DNA from: Fodinibius saliphilus
GTDB taxonomy: Bacteria; Bacteroidota; Rhodothermia; Balneolales; Balneolaceae
NCBI RefSeq assembly: GCF_005869845.1
Contig: NZ_VAWF01000001.1
Coordinates: 434,001 to 498,000, forward strand
Reading direction: 5' to 3'
DNA length: 64,000 nt
Shown: in pieces, positions 37,403-48,910 of the stretch
How the letters are laid out: each line of letters starts with the position of its first letter
Numbering within the stretch: the first letter of the stretch is position 1
Notes under the pieces: generated by a model
Told to the model about the DNA's origin: nothing
The model's database searches: none
Seen by the model: the letters and a program-made list of their open reading frames with translations, nothing else
Translations under genes and position numbers: made by a program

Positions 37403-40108
37403 CTATTGATCTAATTCTTCTAAATTAGCTCGGAGTTTTTCGAGATTTGTCTCAGTATCTTCTTTCTTTTGTCGTTCACGCTGGACAACTTCTTCTGGGG
37501 CATTATTGACAAATCCGTCGTTATTTAGCTTTCCTTCAACAGATTTAAGAAACCCTTCTAGTCGGTCAATCTCTTTTTGAATTCGTTCTCGTTCTTTATC
37601 AAGATCAATAAGTCCTTCAAGGGGTACAAATATTTCTGTTCCCTCAATAACAGAGGATGCCGATTTTTCTGGTTTTTCCAGATCTGCTTCTGCCTTAAAG
37701 GTCGCAATCGATTGCAGCTTATGGAAAATCCATTCATTTTCATGAAGGGCTTTTGCTGTTTTTTCGTCTTTTGCCTGGATAATTAGCTTGATATCATCAT
37801 TGGGACTCAGCTTAAATTCAGCACGGATATTTCGTATAGCTGAGATCATTTTCTGAATAAGTGAAAACAAAGCCTGATCAGAATCAGAAACAGCCGACTC
37901 ATTAAATGTGGGCCAGGAAGAAACGATCATGGCTTCTTCGGTGCTACGTTCTCGAATATGTTGCCAGATCTCTTCGGTAATGAACGGCATAAACGGATGC
38001 AAGAGTTTCATCAGCTGTTCAAAGAAGTTGAAGCCGCGACTCAGACGATCTGCGGGGATATTAGCTCCCGATTCATCTGCTTTAATAAGTTCGATGTACC
38101 AGTCACAGAAATCGTCCCAAATAAGCGAATAAATTTTATGCAGTGCCTCATTGATTCGAAACGATTCCATGTCTTTATTAATAGCGTCAATCGTTTCGTG
38201 TAGTCTCGAGAGCATCCAGCGGTCAACTAAGTTACTCTCATCAATTTCCAGTGAATCGGAAATAGTTGTGCCTTCAGTTCGGTTCATCGACAAGAAACGG
38301 AAAGCATTCCAGATCTTGTTGGCAAAATTTCGACCTTGTTCACAGAGTTGCTCTTCAAAAAGCAGATCGTTGCCGGCAGGGGAGGAGAACAACATTCCCA
38401 CACGAACACCGTCGGTACCGTACTGTTCCATCAATTTAATAGGATCGGGAGAGTTCCCAAGTGATTTTGACATCTTTCGCCGCTGACTGTCACGAACAAT
38501 ACCAGTATAATAGACATTGCTAAAGGGTTTTTCGCCTTCAAATTCGTAGCCCGCAATAATCATTCGAGCTACCCAGAAAAACATAATTTCAGGAGCGGTA
38601 ACCAGATCTTGTGTAGGATAATAGTATTCCAGCTCTTCATTCGCTTCACCAGTACGGATAAATTCCGGATCAAAAACGGTGATAGGCCACAACCAAGAAG
38701 AGAACCAGGTATCCAATACGTCTTCATCTTGGTGGATATCTTCGGCCGTTAATTCTGCATTGCCTGATTTTTCTTGAGCCTTTTCTACTGCCTCGTCTTC
38801 AGTTTTGGCAACGACATAATCAGTTTTTCCGTCTCCATAATACCAAGCCGGTATGCGCTGCCCCCACCAGAGCTGACGAGAGATACACCAATCGCGAATA
38901 TTGTTCATCCAGTGGTTATAGGAGTTTTTAAATTTGGCAGGATGAAACTGAATATTGTCGTTCATTACATTTTCCTGAGCAGGTTTGGCCAGCTCATCCA
39001 TTTTACAGAACCACTGTAGGGAAAGTCGAGGTTCAATAATGGCATCGGTGCGTTCAGAATATCCAACTTTGTTGGTCATCTCTTCGATCTCGACTAGCTG
39101 ACCTGACGCTTCCAATTCTTTAATAACAAGATCCCTCGCTTCAAAACGATCTTTACCGACGTAATGCGCTGCTTCTTCACTGAGCGTTCCGTCAGCATTG
39201 AGCATGTCAATAATTTCAAGGTTGTGTTTTTGCCCAATTTCATAGTCATTTTCATCGTGAGCAGGAGTTATTTTCAGGCAGCCTGTACCATAGTCCATAT
39301 CAACATAATCATCGGCAATAATAGGCACTTCACGCCCTACGATTGGGATGATGGCTGTTTGTCCAATAAGGTCTTCGTATCGTTCATCTGCGGGATTTAC
39401 ACAAACTGCCGTATCTGCAAGTATTGTTTCTGGACGCGTAGTAGCGATGGTAACCCATTCGTCACTGTCTTTTATTTTATACCGAACGTGGTAGAGTTTA
39501 GACTGTTCCTCACGATGAATTACCTCTTCATCTGAGAGGGCTGTTTGTGCTTCTGGATCCCAGTTGATCATACGCTTACCGCGGTAGATATAGCCTCGAT
39601 TGTAGAGTTCAATGAAACAATCAATGACTGCTTCATACAGGTCGTCTTCCAAGGTAAAACGTGTGCGTTCCCAGTCACAGGAGGCCCCCAGTTTTCGCAA
39701 CTGTTGTAAAATGATGCCACCGTGTTCATCGGTCCAGTCCCAAGCGTGTTCTAAAAATTCTTTGCGGGTTAGGTCGGCTTTGGTGATACCTTCTTTGCGG
39801 AGCTTTTGAACAACTTTAGCTTCTGTAGCAATAGAGGCGTGGTCGGTACCAGGTACCCAGCACGCATTTTTCCCTTGCATACGGGCTCGTCTTACAAGAA
39901 CATCCTGAATAGTATTATTAAGCATATGTCCCATATGCAGTACTCCCGTAACGTTTGGCGGGGGAATAACAACCGTATAAGATTCACGGTCATCATCTGG
40001 TTCTGAATGGAAAAAGCCATTATCCTCCCAGAAGCTGTACCATTTATCTTCAATGCTACCGGGTTTAAAATGTTTTGGGATGTCTTGAGAAGCCGTGGAT
40101 TTGTCCAA
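37403..40108 (-). CDS. valS: Valyl-tRNA synthetase
   Basis: A class I synthetase that charges tRNA-Val and edits threonyl-tRNA. The active-site motifs are PPNVTGVLHMGHMLNN (HIGH) near residue 45 and RKMSKSLGNSPDP near 530. The editing CP1 domain runs through TTRPETILADTAVCVNP and YGTGCLKITPAHDEND. The C-terminal 70 residues are the coiled coil that contacts tRNA. There is no ATG near the 5' end. A TTG at 40108 has AAAAAGG ten bases upstream, while a TTG at 40129 (seven residues longer) has none, so I prefer 40108. It follows rsmB after about 120 bp. Confidence 0.96.
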   Translation of the reverse strand: MDKSTASQDIPKHFKPGSIEDKWYSFWEDNGFFHSEPDDDRESYTVVIPPPNVTGVLHMGHMLNNTIQDVLVRRARMQGKNACWVPGTDHASIATEAKVVQKLRKEGITKADLTRKEFLEHAWDWTDEHGGIILQQLRKLGASCDWERTRFTLEDDLYEAVIDCFIELYNRGYIYRGKRMINWDPEAQTALSDEEVIHREEQSKLYHVRYKIKDSDEWVTIATTRPETILADTAVCVNPADERYEDLIGQTAIIPIVGREVPIIADDYVDMDYGTGCLKITPAHDENDYEIGQKHNLEIIDMLNADGTLSEEAAHYVGKDRFEARDLVIKELEASGQLVEIEEMTNKVGYSERTDAIIEPRLSLQWFCKMDELAKPAQENVMNDNIQFHPAKFKNSYNHWMNNIRDWCISRQLWWGQRIPAWYYGDGKTDYVVAKTEDEAVEKAQEKSGNAELTAEDIHQDEDVLDTWFSSWLWPITVFDPEFIRTGEANEELEYYYPTQDLVTAPEIMFFWVARMIIAGYEFEGEKPFSNVYYTGIVRDSQRRKMSKSLGNSPDPIKLMEQYGTDGVRVGMLFSSPAGNDLLFEEQLCEQGRNFANKIWNAFRFLSMNRTEGTTISDSLEIDESNLVDRWMLSRLHETIDAINKDMESFRINEALHKIYSLIWDDFCDWYIELIKADESGANIPADRLSRGFNFFEQLMKLLHPFMPFITEEIWQHIRERSTEEAMIVSSWPTFNESAVSDSDQALFSLIQKMISAIRNIRAEFKLSPNDDIKLIIQAKDEKTAKALHENEWIFHKLQSIATFKAEADLEKPEKSASSVIEGTEIFVPLEGLIDLDKERERIQKEIDRLEGFLKSVEGKLNNDGFVNNAPEEVVQRERQKKEDTETNLEKLRANLEELDQ

Positions 40109-40230
40109 AATTAGGAAACCTTTTTGCAAGTTTATGTTAACAGGATTATAAGATCGGGAAGATACGAAAAAGGAAAGAAGATGTAGAGTGATCGATTAAA
40201 ATCACTCTACAGGATCTGATTTTTTAAAAA

Positions 40231-41550
40231 CTAGCTTACTCGTTTAAGTAATACGCCAAAGTGGCCATCACAATTGTGCTTGTGAGGCAGGGTTTGGTAA
40301 GCAAGTCCTCCGTGTACTATAATTTCATCTGGTACATAGCCTTCTACCGATTGTATTTCAAAATTCTCGTGGCGATCCAGGAAGTTCATTACTTGTTCCA
40401 TGTTTTCTTCCTCTTCAAGCGAGCAGGTACTGTAAACAAGGCGACCGCCTTTTTTTACCATTTTAGCAGCAGAATCTAAGAGCTCAGATTGAAGCTTAAT
40501 AGCATTTTCAAGTCCCTCTTTATCGCGACGCCAACGGAGGTCGGCACGCTTGCTAAGAACACCGGTTCCGGTACATGGGGCATCAAGAAGTACTCCATCA
40601 GCTTCTTCGAGCTCTAATTCAGTCACGTCTGCCCGACGAACTCGTATATTCTCTGCATGATAAGACAGAGCACTTTGTGCTAATTGGTCTAATCGGTCTG
40701 ATGAGATATCCACAGCAAGAATATCTCCTTCTCCATTCATAAGGTCTGACATGAGAACACTTTTGGTCCCCGGAGCAGCACAGAGGTCATAGATGGATTC
40801 ATTTGGCTGGGGATCCAGAAGGTAGGGGGCAAAACCGGCAGCTATATCCTGAACCTGACAAAACCCTTTTTTAAGCCAACCATTAGAGATAAAAGGAGCC
40901 ACACTTTCCACACGAAAGTAGCCGGGTAACCAGTCACTTTCCTGAAAATCGATGTCATTTTTTGACATCCGAAGCTTAAAGTTCTCCGTTTTTGTGCGCA
41001 GATTATTTGCGCGGATGTAATATACCGGCCGTTGATTATTGGCCTGCATCAGTTTAAAAGCTTCGCGTTCACCAAAGCGATCAGTCCATCTTTTAACTAA
41101 CCACTCGGGATGAGAGAACGTTGTTGCAACCAGCTTAGTACGATCTTCAAAGTCTGGTTTGGGTAGATTGTCGATATCGCGCTGTAAGTTACGTAAAATA
41201 GCGTTGGTAAGATCTCCTGTACGAGATCCCAATTCATATTTTGCTATCTCAACAGATTCATTGATAGCTGCATAATCAGGAGTGCTATCCATAAAAAGCA
41301 TGTCATAGACGCCCAGTCGCAAAATGTTTTTGAGACTGGATTTCATCTCCTCAATCTTGACATTGGAAAATTGATCAATCAAAAAGTCAAGGTAACTCCG
41401 ACGTCGTAAAATATTTTGAACATATTCACGTACTTCGGCACGTTCACGAGATTCAAGTCGATCCGCTTTTGCGTAATTGAGAACGTTGTTCTCATCAAAT
41501 TCTATTAATATTTCCACGCTGACAGTGCGAGCAGATGCTTCAGTATCCAA
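40231..41550 (-). CDS. rsmB: 16S rRNA m5C methyltransferase RsmB (Sun)
   Basis: Methylates C967 of 16S rRNA with SAM. The N-terminal 140 residues are the NusB-like RNA-binding domain (ARTVSVEILIEF...SRTGDLTNAILRNL). The C-terminal methyltransferase has DLCAAPGTKSVLMSDLM (SAM loop), the release Cys in LLDAPCTGTGVL and the catalytic Cys in VYSTCSLEEEEN. It is 439 residues long. The start is TTG at 41550, with an in-frame stop only 18 bp upstream and AAAAAGGA eight bases before it, so the TTG is well supported. The gene heads the rsmB-valS minus-strand pair. Confidence 0.94.
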   Translation of the reverse strand: MDTEASARTVSVEILIEFDENNVLNYAKADRLESRERAEVREYVQNILRRRSYLDFLIDQFSNVKIEEMKSSLKNILRLGVYDMLFMDSTPDYAAINESVEIAKYELGSRTGDLTNAILRNLQRDIDNLPKPDFEDRTKLVATTFSHPEWLVKRWTDRFGEREAFKLMQANNQRPVYYIRANNLRTKTENFKLRMSKNDIDFQESDWLPGYFRVESVAPFISNGWLKKGFCQVQDIAAGFAPYLLDPQPNESIYDLCAAPGTKSVLMSDLMNGEGDILAVDISSDRLDQLAQSALSYHAENIRVRRADVTELELEEADGVLLDAPCTGTGVLSKRADLRWRRDKEGLENAIKLQSELLDSAAKMVKKGGRLVYSTCSLEEEENMEQVMNFLDRHENFEIQSVEGYVPDEIIVHGGLAYQTLPHKHNCDGHFGVLLKRVS

Positions 41551-41756
41551 TGCGGTATCCTTTTTAGGTTAAACTTTTAAAATTTCTATATGTTTTCGGC
41601 CATTAATCATTCTAAGACTTTAGCCCAATACTGCTGATGCAAGTTAATAATGTGTACAGGTCGAACAGGTTGCAAAAAATACGAGATTAGGAGGGGAGTT
41701 GCTAATGGATAATTGCCAAATTATTATCAATCTTTGGCTTCGCACAAAATAGGGTT

Positions 41757-43067
41757 TTAATAATATTGAGTGAAAAGGTAGAAGGGGGTGCCAAGTAGCA
41801 GGATGGCTATGCCCAATAACGCTCCCCAACCGGTAAAGACAATACTTGAGTAAAGCAGATAGCTACAGATAATTATGAAAATAATGGGAGTTGCAGGGTA
41901 AAGAGGAACAGAGTACGAGCGAGGTTGTTCATTTGAGCGTATTCTGATAACAATAAGAGAGGCTGTTGTTAATAAAAAGAAAAACCAGAATACAGGAGCA
42001 GTATAATCAACCATTGTAGTAACCGCTTCCTTAGTAAAGCTCCCCAGAATTACCAGTCCTGTTGCAATCACTCCTTGCAGAATAAGCGCATTCGTAGGAG
42101 CGTTAGATCCACTATGCCATCGCCCAATAAGCTTAAAAATTGAGAAGTCACGGCCTAGGGCATAGTTGGTTCTGGCACCGGTTATAATGGTGGCATTGGC
42201 AGTGGAGAAGGCAGATATAATAATAACTATCGCTATTATTAGTGAGCCATGGCTTCCGGTTATTTGATTGCTTAATGCTACACCAATTGTATCAGAGTTA
42301 CGTAGTGTCTCGAGCCCTAGTGCATGTAGATAAGCACTGTTAATAAGTAGATATAAAGCTGTAATAATTCCTATTCCAATAAGTAATACACGAGATATAT
42401 TTTGGCGAGTATTTTTAAGTTCTGCAGAAAGGTATACACCTTCATTCCAACCACCATAGGTAAGTAGTACAAATATCATAGCTGCCCCGGCTGATGTGTT
42501 GACAGAACTTTCAGAGATCTCAGCAGATTGGGAAGTGGCAATAAGACCAGCAAAGCCTGTAACTAAGAGTAAGCTAACGATAAGGATCGTCAGTATAGTT
42601 TGTAAATTTTTTGAGGAGCTTGTCCCCAAAATATTAACAATGGTAAGGCTTATGACTGTACAACCTGCATATATAGCATTACTATTTGGACCGAAATCAT
42701 AGATTAAAGTAGCATAGTCTCCAAGTATAAATGCTGCTAATGCTATTGATCCGGTTTGAATTACAGTCATCCGACCCCATGAAAATAGAAATCCAATGCC
42801 GGGACCGAATGCTTTCGTTAAAAAATGATATTCGCCCCCTGCATCCGGATGATTTGCAGCCAGTTCGGCATAGCATAAGGCTCCGAGCATTGATATCACA
42901 CCACCGGCCAACCAAAAAGCAATGTATTCCATACCCGATGCTGAATTTTGTGCTACCATCGAAGGGAGACGAAAAATACCGATGCCTATTACAATACCTA
43001 CAACAACTGAAATGGCACTTAAGTTGCCAAAAATAGGTAGGGGACGACCGGAATTACTATTGTTCAT
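41757..43067 (-). CDS. APC-superfamily amino-acid permease
   Basis: A protein of 436 residues with about twelve hydrophobic segments. The first helix ISVVVGIVIGIGIFRLPSMVA carries the GIGIF motif, the unwound substrate-binding break of the LeuT fold. SMLGALCYAELAANHPDAGGEYHFLTKAFG is the conserved loop of the APC family, and FVLLTYGGWNEGVYLSAELKN is helix 6. The pattern is closest to LAT/exchanger-type permeases; the substrate is not predictable. It starts 27 bp after the exported methyltransferase gene on the same strand, so the two are likely co-transcribed. Confidence 0.87.
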   Translation of the reverse strand: MNNSNSGRPLPIFGNLSAISVVVGIVIGIGIFRLPSMVAQNSASGMEYIAFWLAGGVISMLGALCYAELAANHPDAGGEYHFLTKAFGPGIGFLFSWGRMTVIQTGSIALAAFILGDYATLIYDFGPNSNAIYAGCTVISLTIVNILGTSSSKNLQTILTILIVSLLLVTGFAGLIATSQSAEISESSVNTSAGAAMIFVLLTYGGWNEGVYLSAELKNTRQNISRVLLIGIGIITALYLLINSAYLHALGLETLRNSDTIGVALSNQITGSHGSLIIAIVIIISAFSTANATIITGARTNYALGRDFSIFKLIGRWHSGSNAPTNALILQGVIATGLVILGSFTKEAVTTMVDYTAPVFWFFFLLTTASLIVIRIRSNEQPRSYSVPLYPATPIIFIIICSYLLYSSIVFTGWGALLGIAILLLGTPFYLFTQYY

Positions 43068-43094
43068 AATATGAGAGTCAGATATGAAGGTCGC

Positions 43095-43955
43095 TTAGTT
43101 CTTGATTGGGTTCCAATTGTTGATTTCGGCTTTTTTATCAGCATGTATCTGCATGATGCCATCAATCTGGTTATTTCCTATTCGTCCGCTACAAACGAGA
43201 CTTTGAGCTCCATTTGAAGCTTTTATTGTAATTCGCCGCCCTTTCAAATAAGCACTTTTGATGCTATAGGTAGCTCCCTGGTTGTCGGTAAGGTTGACTT
43301 CTATTTTTTGAAAATTTTGGGTTATATCCATCGAAAATGTCCTTGTGCCATTTGACCATTGCCAACTTCCCTCTACGTTAGCAGGAATAACCCAATAAAA
43401 AATATTATGAGTATGGGTGCTGCCTTTAACTTTAAATGCATCTTGTTTATCGGGTTCCCATTTCCCCATGTCAAAGCTGTGAGATACTATTTTAGTGCCG
43501 GGCTCGAGTGTTTGTAAAAGTTCGGGCCGTAGCTTTTTATTAATGGATGGAAGCAGATACATTGTAATTATAGATGCATTGCTAAAGTCTGTTTCAAAGA
43601 TGTCCGCTTCCACGAACATTACCTGTTTGTCTACTCCCTTTTGATAGGCCTTTTCGCGGGCTTCTTTTATACGTTTTGGGTCCAACTCCACACCATGTCC
43701 ACTGGCTCCATGCAGGGCTGCAGTAATTACGATACGTCCGTCTCCAGAACCAAGGTCAATAACATAGTCACTGGGTTGCAGGTCAGCTATTTCCAGCATT
43801 CGGCTAACAACCTTCTGTGGGGTTGCTACATATGGAACATCCAGATTTTGTGCTGTCAGGGAATGCGCAGGAATTAGGAATAGTGCTATGAAGAGTAAGC
43901 TGAAAGAGGGGAGGCAAGAACTGTGAGCCTTATAACTTTGAAAATAGTTCTTCAT
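43095..43955 (-). CDS. Exported class I SAM-dependent methyltransferase-like protein
   Basis: A protein of 286 residues. It begins with a signal peptide (FSLLFIALFLIPAHSLTAQ, cut near residue 36). The mature part starts VPYVATPQKVVSRMLEIADLQPSDYVIDLGSGDGR, a complete SAM-binding motif I (residues 65-73), with the acidic ribose ligand Glu90 in GVELDP and EADIF as motif III. From about residue 195 a beta-rich domain follows (WQWSNGTRTFSMDI, YSIKSAYLKGRRITIKA). A secreted SAM enzyme is odd because SAM is cytosolic. The signal may act as a membrane anchor, or the fold may serve another purpose. The substrate is unknown. Confidence 0.8.
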   Translation of the reverse strand: MKNYFQSYKAHSSCLPSFSLLFIALFLIPAHSLTAQNLDVPYVATPQKVVSRMLEIADLQPSDYVIDLGSGDGRIVITAALHGASGHGVELDPKRIKEAREKAYQKGVDKQVMFVEADIFETDFSNASIITMYLLPSINKKLRPELLQTLEPGTKIVSHSFDMGKWEPDKQDAFKVKGSTHTHNIFYWVIPANVEGSWQWSNGTRTFSMDITQNFQKIEVNLTDNQGATYSIKSAYLKGRRITIKASNGAQSLVCSGRIGNNQIDGIMQIHADKKAEINNWNPIKN

Positions 43956-44206
43956 AATTACGCTCCTTTTTAAGTTGATGAATGAAACCAGATTTGATTT
44001 TATATTCCTTTATATTTAGTAATGTATTGATTTAAAGTTTAAAAACCTTATTAATAAAGCCTTTATTGTCATTTACCATTAATTATCAAGGCAGTACTTA
44101 GTTTAGGTTGGGTAATATTGTATATTGGTATAAGTCTAGTTGTTTAAGCTTATACAGTATGAGGAGGGTATGCAATCATCTTGCGTAATTTGGGGAATCT
44201 TTCCTT

Positions 44207-44238
44207 TTGCCTTTTCATTGGAAAAATCCTACCTTTTG
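44207..44238 (+). promoter_or_regulatory. Bacteroidota-type promoter of atpDC
   Basis: TTG at 44207-44209, a 20-bp spacer and TACCTTTTG at 44230-44238, close to the TTG / TAnnTTTG consensus, about 80 bp before the atpD start. The rest of the 43956-44320 gap holds AT-rich sequence, the divergent start region of the methyltransferase, and no credible gene. Confidence 0.55.
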
Positions 44239-44317
44239 CCACTTCCAGAGCTATGGAATAAAGCGTTATTTAAACGCAAGAAATTATCAAAACTTAACCC
44301 TTTACAATCGAACATAA

Positions 44318-45820
<1,503 letters not shown>

Positions 45821-45829
45821 AGGTAACTC

Positions 45830-46249
45830 ATGACTAGCTTTAAAGCACAAATACTTACTCCTGAAGGTTCATTATTTGATGATGAAGTGACAGGGGTTCA
45901 GATGCCCGGAGAAATGGGCAGTTTCGAAGTAAAAACCCTTCACGCAAATATTATCTCTTCACTTGAAGTAGGAGAGATCCTTGTTCGCAAGGCAACCGGA
46001 GATGAACAGCATTTTTCTGTTACCGGTGGTTTTGTTGAAGTGGTTGATAATAAACTTACTTTACTAGCCGAAGCTGCAGAACCGGTCGAGGAGATTGATA
46101 TCGAGCGTGCCAAGGAAGCCAAAGAGCGAGCCAAGGAACGTCTCGAATCCGATGACTCTGATATCGATAAGGAGCGAGCAAAAAAAGCCCTTGAACGTGC
46201 TGAAAATCGCATTAAATTAGCTGCTGATTTTAGCGTGAGTACACAATAG
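45830..46249 (+). CDS. atpC: F1 ATP synthase subunit epsilon
   Basis: The central-stalk subunit that couples rotation and can inhibit ATP hydrolysis. It has 139 residues. The N-terminal beta sandwich (FKAQILTPEGSLFDDEVTGVQMPGEMGSFEVKTLHANIISSLEVGE) is followed by the helical C-terminal pair (ERAKEAKERAKERLES... and KERAKKALERAENRIKLAA). It lies 9 bp after atpD. This separate atpDC pair, with the remaining subunits elsewhere, is the usual Bacteroidota arrangement. Confidence 0.95.
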   Translation: MTSFKAQILTPEGSLFDDEVTGVQMPGEMGSFEVKTLHANIISSLEVGEILVRKATGDEQHFSVTGGFVEVVDNKLTLLAEAAEPVEEIDIERAKEAKERAKERLESDDSDIDKERAKKALERAENRIKLAADFSVSTQ

Positions 46250-46277
46250 TAGCTAATTCTGTTTTGATAATTTCTAG

Positions 46278-46308
46278 AAGGCAACCTCGTAAGGGGTTGC
46301 CTTTTTTT
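46278..46308 (+). terminator. Rho-independent terminator of atpDC
   Basis: A 9-bp stem AAGGCAACC / GGTTGCCTT (46278-46286 with 46295-46303), an 8-base loop, and seven T (46302-46308). Confidence 0.9.
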
Positions 46309-46544
46309 ATTTTAACTGGCAGACATTAAATACTAGAGACTTTTGTAAAAATTCTGAGTCGATAACCGTAAAGCTGCCTTAATTATTTGCTGTTCCAAGC
46401 AAGGCATTCTCTTAGCTTTCTCAATATATTGTACAAAGTTTTCTTCCTGGAGAAAAAGGGCAGGAGGGTTAACGTATTTTTTAAAAAGTTGCCTAATCAC
46501 TTTCTCCACAGCCACATATATAATGGCTTCTTAATTCACCTGTA

Positions 46545-48902
46545 TTACCATCCAATACGACCCGTGCCAGTATCTTTATTATCTGTACTATCAGGATCTT
46601 TCGGCATTACAAAGCCCGGAGGTTGTTCAAATGAATCATAACTCCATGGTGCTTTAGGATCAGCAGTAGCCCGATTGATAAAATTACCGACAATAGGTAG
46701 AGCAGAACGGGCTCCCTGACCAATGCTATAGTTGAGGTCAGTAGGGAATCGAATCATTCTGTTTGCACCACCGACCCAAGCCCCCATAACCATATGAGGC
46801 ATCATACCTACAAACCAGTTGTCAGCACTATTTTGGGTCGTACCTGTTTTACCAGCAACATCTTGGCGCACATTATATACATTACGAAGGCGTACTCCTG
46901 TTCCATAGTAGCCTTCTCCGCCATTAATAACACCGCGCATCATATCAACCATCATATAGGCTGTTTCAGGGCTAATAACTTCATCCCTATATTCAGGGCG
47001 GTATTTTTTAATGATATTGCCTTCTTTGTCCTCAATTCGAGTAATAGCTATGGGATCGATATGGACTCCTTGATTTGCAAAGGTCGTATAAGCACTAACA
47101 AGCTCTAACAGTGAGACCTCGGCAGTACCGAGGGCTATAGATGGGTAAGCCTTTGTATCAGACATATCAATACCCATATTTGAAGCCATCTGTTTAATCT
47201 TTTGAGCAGCAGGTGCTAGCTCTTCAAGCTTGGTAGTATTGGGATTACCCGCCAGTTCCGGTAATAGTCGGATTGTTACATTATTCAAGCTACGAGCTAA
47301 TGCCTGTCGCAAGGGAATCATCTTGGGACCGGAAGGGATAGAGGGGTCCTTGGGTTTCCATGCTTTACCACTGCGATCGTAAAATACACTAGGGTATTTA
47401 GAAAACCTGTGATAGGGTTTATAGCCATTATCGATGGCAACGGAGTAAACAAAGGGCTTAAAGGTAGAGCCCGCTTGGCGCTCGGACTGATAAACATGGT
47501 CGTATTGTACATTGCCGTAGTTAGAGCCACCCACCCATGCCAAAATATTTCCATTATTAGGGTCTATGCCTACAAATCCTGCTTCTAGTCTAGTTTTTAC
47601 ATGTTTCACTGAATCGACAAAAGCATTGTCAGCAAGCAGGCTATCAAAAACAACGGATTCCTGGTCGGTATTATACTTTGAAAAGGCGTTTTTATAGCGA
47701 TCAGTATCTCGGATAAATTCGCGTAAGAAGCGGGGATATTTATCCCAAAATCGTCTCATATATCCGCCATTCTCAATTGCTGTTTTACATGTAGAAATTG
47801 AGGCATTTCCAGTGGTCCATTCACACTCATATATGGTTTGTAAAGAATCCAGTTTTGACCGCAGAGCTTTTTCAGCATACCGCTGTAGTCGGGAATCAAT
47901 GGTAGTATAAATTTTAAGTCCGTCTGTATATAGATTATATCCGTTTTTCTGAGTCCATTTGTCGACTTTCTTTCGAATATATTCGCCGAAATAGCGGCTT
48001 TCTTGTCCTGCTTTTGAAGGCGGATGGTAGTCAAGAGCTATCGGTTCTTCACGCAACTTGCCATAGACAGCGTCACTTATAAAGCCCCTCTTGTTGAGTA
48101 AGAAAAGAACAGTATTGCGGCGATTTTTGGAGTTCTGGGGATTAATGCGGGGATTATACAAATATACTCCCTTTAAAGAACCTACCAAGGTTGCTGCCTG
48201 TGATATAGTAAGATCTTTAGCTTGTTTTCCGTAGTGGGTTTGGGCAGCAGATTCAATGCCAAAGGAACTATTGGGAAACTCCACCGTATTCAGATACATC
48301 TCAATAATCTCACGTTTGGTGTAGTTTTGTTCCAGCTGAATAGCAGTTAACATCTCTCTCAGTTTTCTAATGATAGAAAATTCACGACCAATTTTTTTAT
48401 ATAGATTTCGTGCTAACTGCTGGGTAATTGTAGATCCGCCCTGTATACGACCATTAATTAAGTGCCAGGGTACCGCAAGCGTACGAACCATATCAATTCC
48501 CCAATGGTTATAGAATCGATGATCTTCGGTCGCCACTAAGGCATCTACAATGTGTGGTGACATCTCTTCGATGGGTACATAGGTACGGTTCTCGGTATAA
48601 TACCTATCCAAAACAACGCCATCACGACTTAACAATTCTGAAGCAACAGCTGTTTTAGGATTTTCAAGCTGTTTTATGGAGGGTAGTCCCTGCATCAGGT
48701 AAAGCGTAAAGCCGGTAAAACCAATAATAAAAGTACCGACTACAATGGCAGCCCATTTTAAAACATTATTTGTTGTATAGTTCCATACCCAGTGAGATTT
48801 TTCTGGAGAAGAATCATTATTATCTTGCTTTGCATTTTTACGACGATATTCCGGATCGTTAAAGTAACGGTCCATTTCATTTTCGTAATCTGAGTTGCTC
48901 AT
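46545..48902 (-). CDS. Class A penicillin-binding protein (PBP1A-type transglycosylase/transpeptidase)
   Basis: Polymerises and cross-links peptidoglycan. One membrane anchor (about 48-70) is followed by the GT51 domain with VATEDHRFYNHWGID and GGSTITQQLARNLYKK. A linker follows, then the transpeptidase domain with Ser-x-x-Lys in QAGSTFKPFVYS, Ser-x-Asn in ARSLNNVTIR and Lys-Thr-Gly in VAGKTGTTQNSADNW. The protein is 785 residues from the ATG at 48902; a TTG one codon earlier also exists. The proline and aspartate-rich tail ends GTGRIGW. It is last in a minus-strand run with lpxH and the polyprenyl synthase, all feeding the cell envelope. Confidence 0.94.
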   Translation of the reverse strand: MSNSDYENEMDRYFNDPEYRRKNAKQDNNDSSPEKSHWVWNYTTNNVLKWAAIVVGTFIIGFTGFTLYLMQGLPSIKQLENPKTAVASELLSRDGVVLDRYYTENRTYVPIEEMSPHIVDALVATEDHRFYNHWGIDMVRTLAVPWHLINGRIQGGSTITQQLARNLYKKIGREFSIIRKLREMLTAIQLEQNYTKREIIEMYLNTVEFPNSSFGIESAAQTHYGKQAKDLTISQAATLVGSLKGVYLYNPRINPQNSKNRRNTVLFLLNKRGFISDAVYGKLREEPIALDYHPPSKAGQESRYFGEYIRKKVDKWTQKNGYNLYTDGLKIYTTIDSRLQRYAEKALRSKLDSLQTIYECEWTTGNASISTCKTAIENGGYMRRFWDKYPRFLREFIRDTDRYKNAFSKYNTDQESVVFDSLLADNAFVDSVKHVKTRLEAGFVGIDPNNGNILAWVGGSNYGNVQYDHVYQSERQAGSTFKPFVYSVAIDNGYKPYHRFSKYPSVFYDRSGKAWKPKDPSIPSGPKMIPLRQALARSLNNVTIRLLPELAGNPNTTKLEELAPAAQKIKQMASNMGIDMSDTKAYPSIALGTAEVSLLELVSAYTTFANQGVHIDPIAITRIEDKEGNIIKKYRPEYRDEVISPETAYMMVDMMRGVINGGEGYYGTGVRLRNVYNVRQDVAGKTGTTQNSADNWFVGMMPHMVMGAWVGGANRMIRFPTDLNYSIGQGARSALPIVGNFINRATADPKAPWSYDSFEQPPGFVMPKDPDSTDNKDTGTGRIGW

Positions 48903-48910
48903 CAATTATA

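Noticed and set aside
39164-39535. A 123-codon plus-strand ORF
   Set aside because: Antisense to valS and without coding character of its own.
46333-46515. A 60-codon minus-strand ORF from a GTG after the PBP1A gene
   Set aside because: The composition is not implausible (charged helical peptide), but it has no recognisable domain, no ribosome site and no support beyond being open. It could be a remnant.
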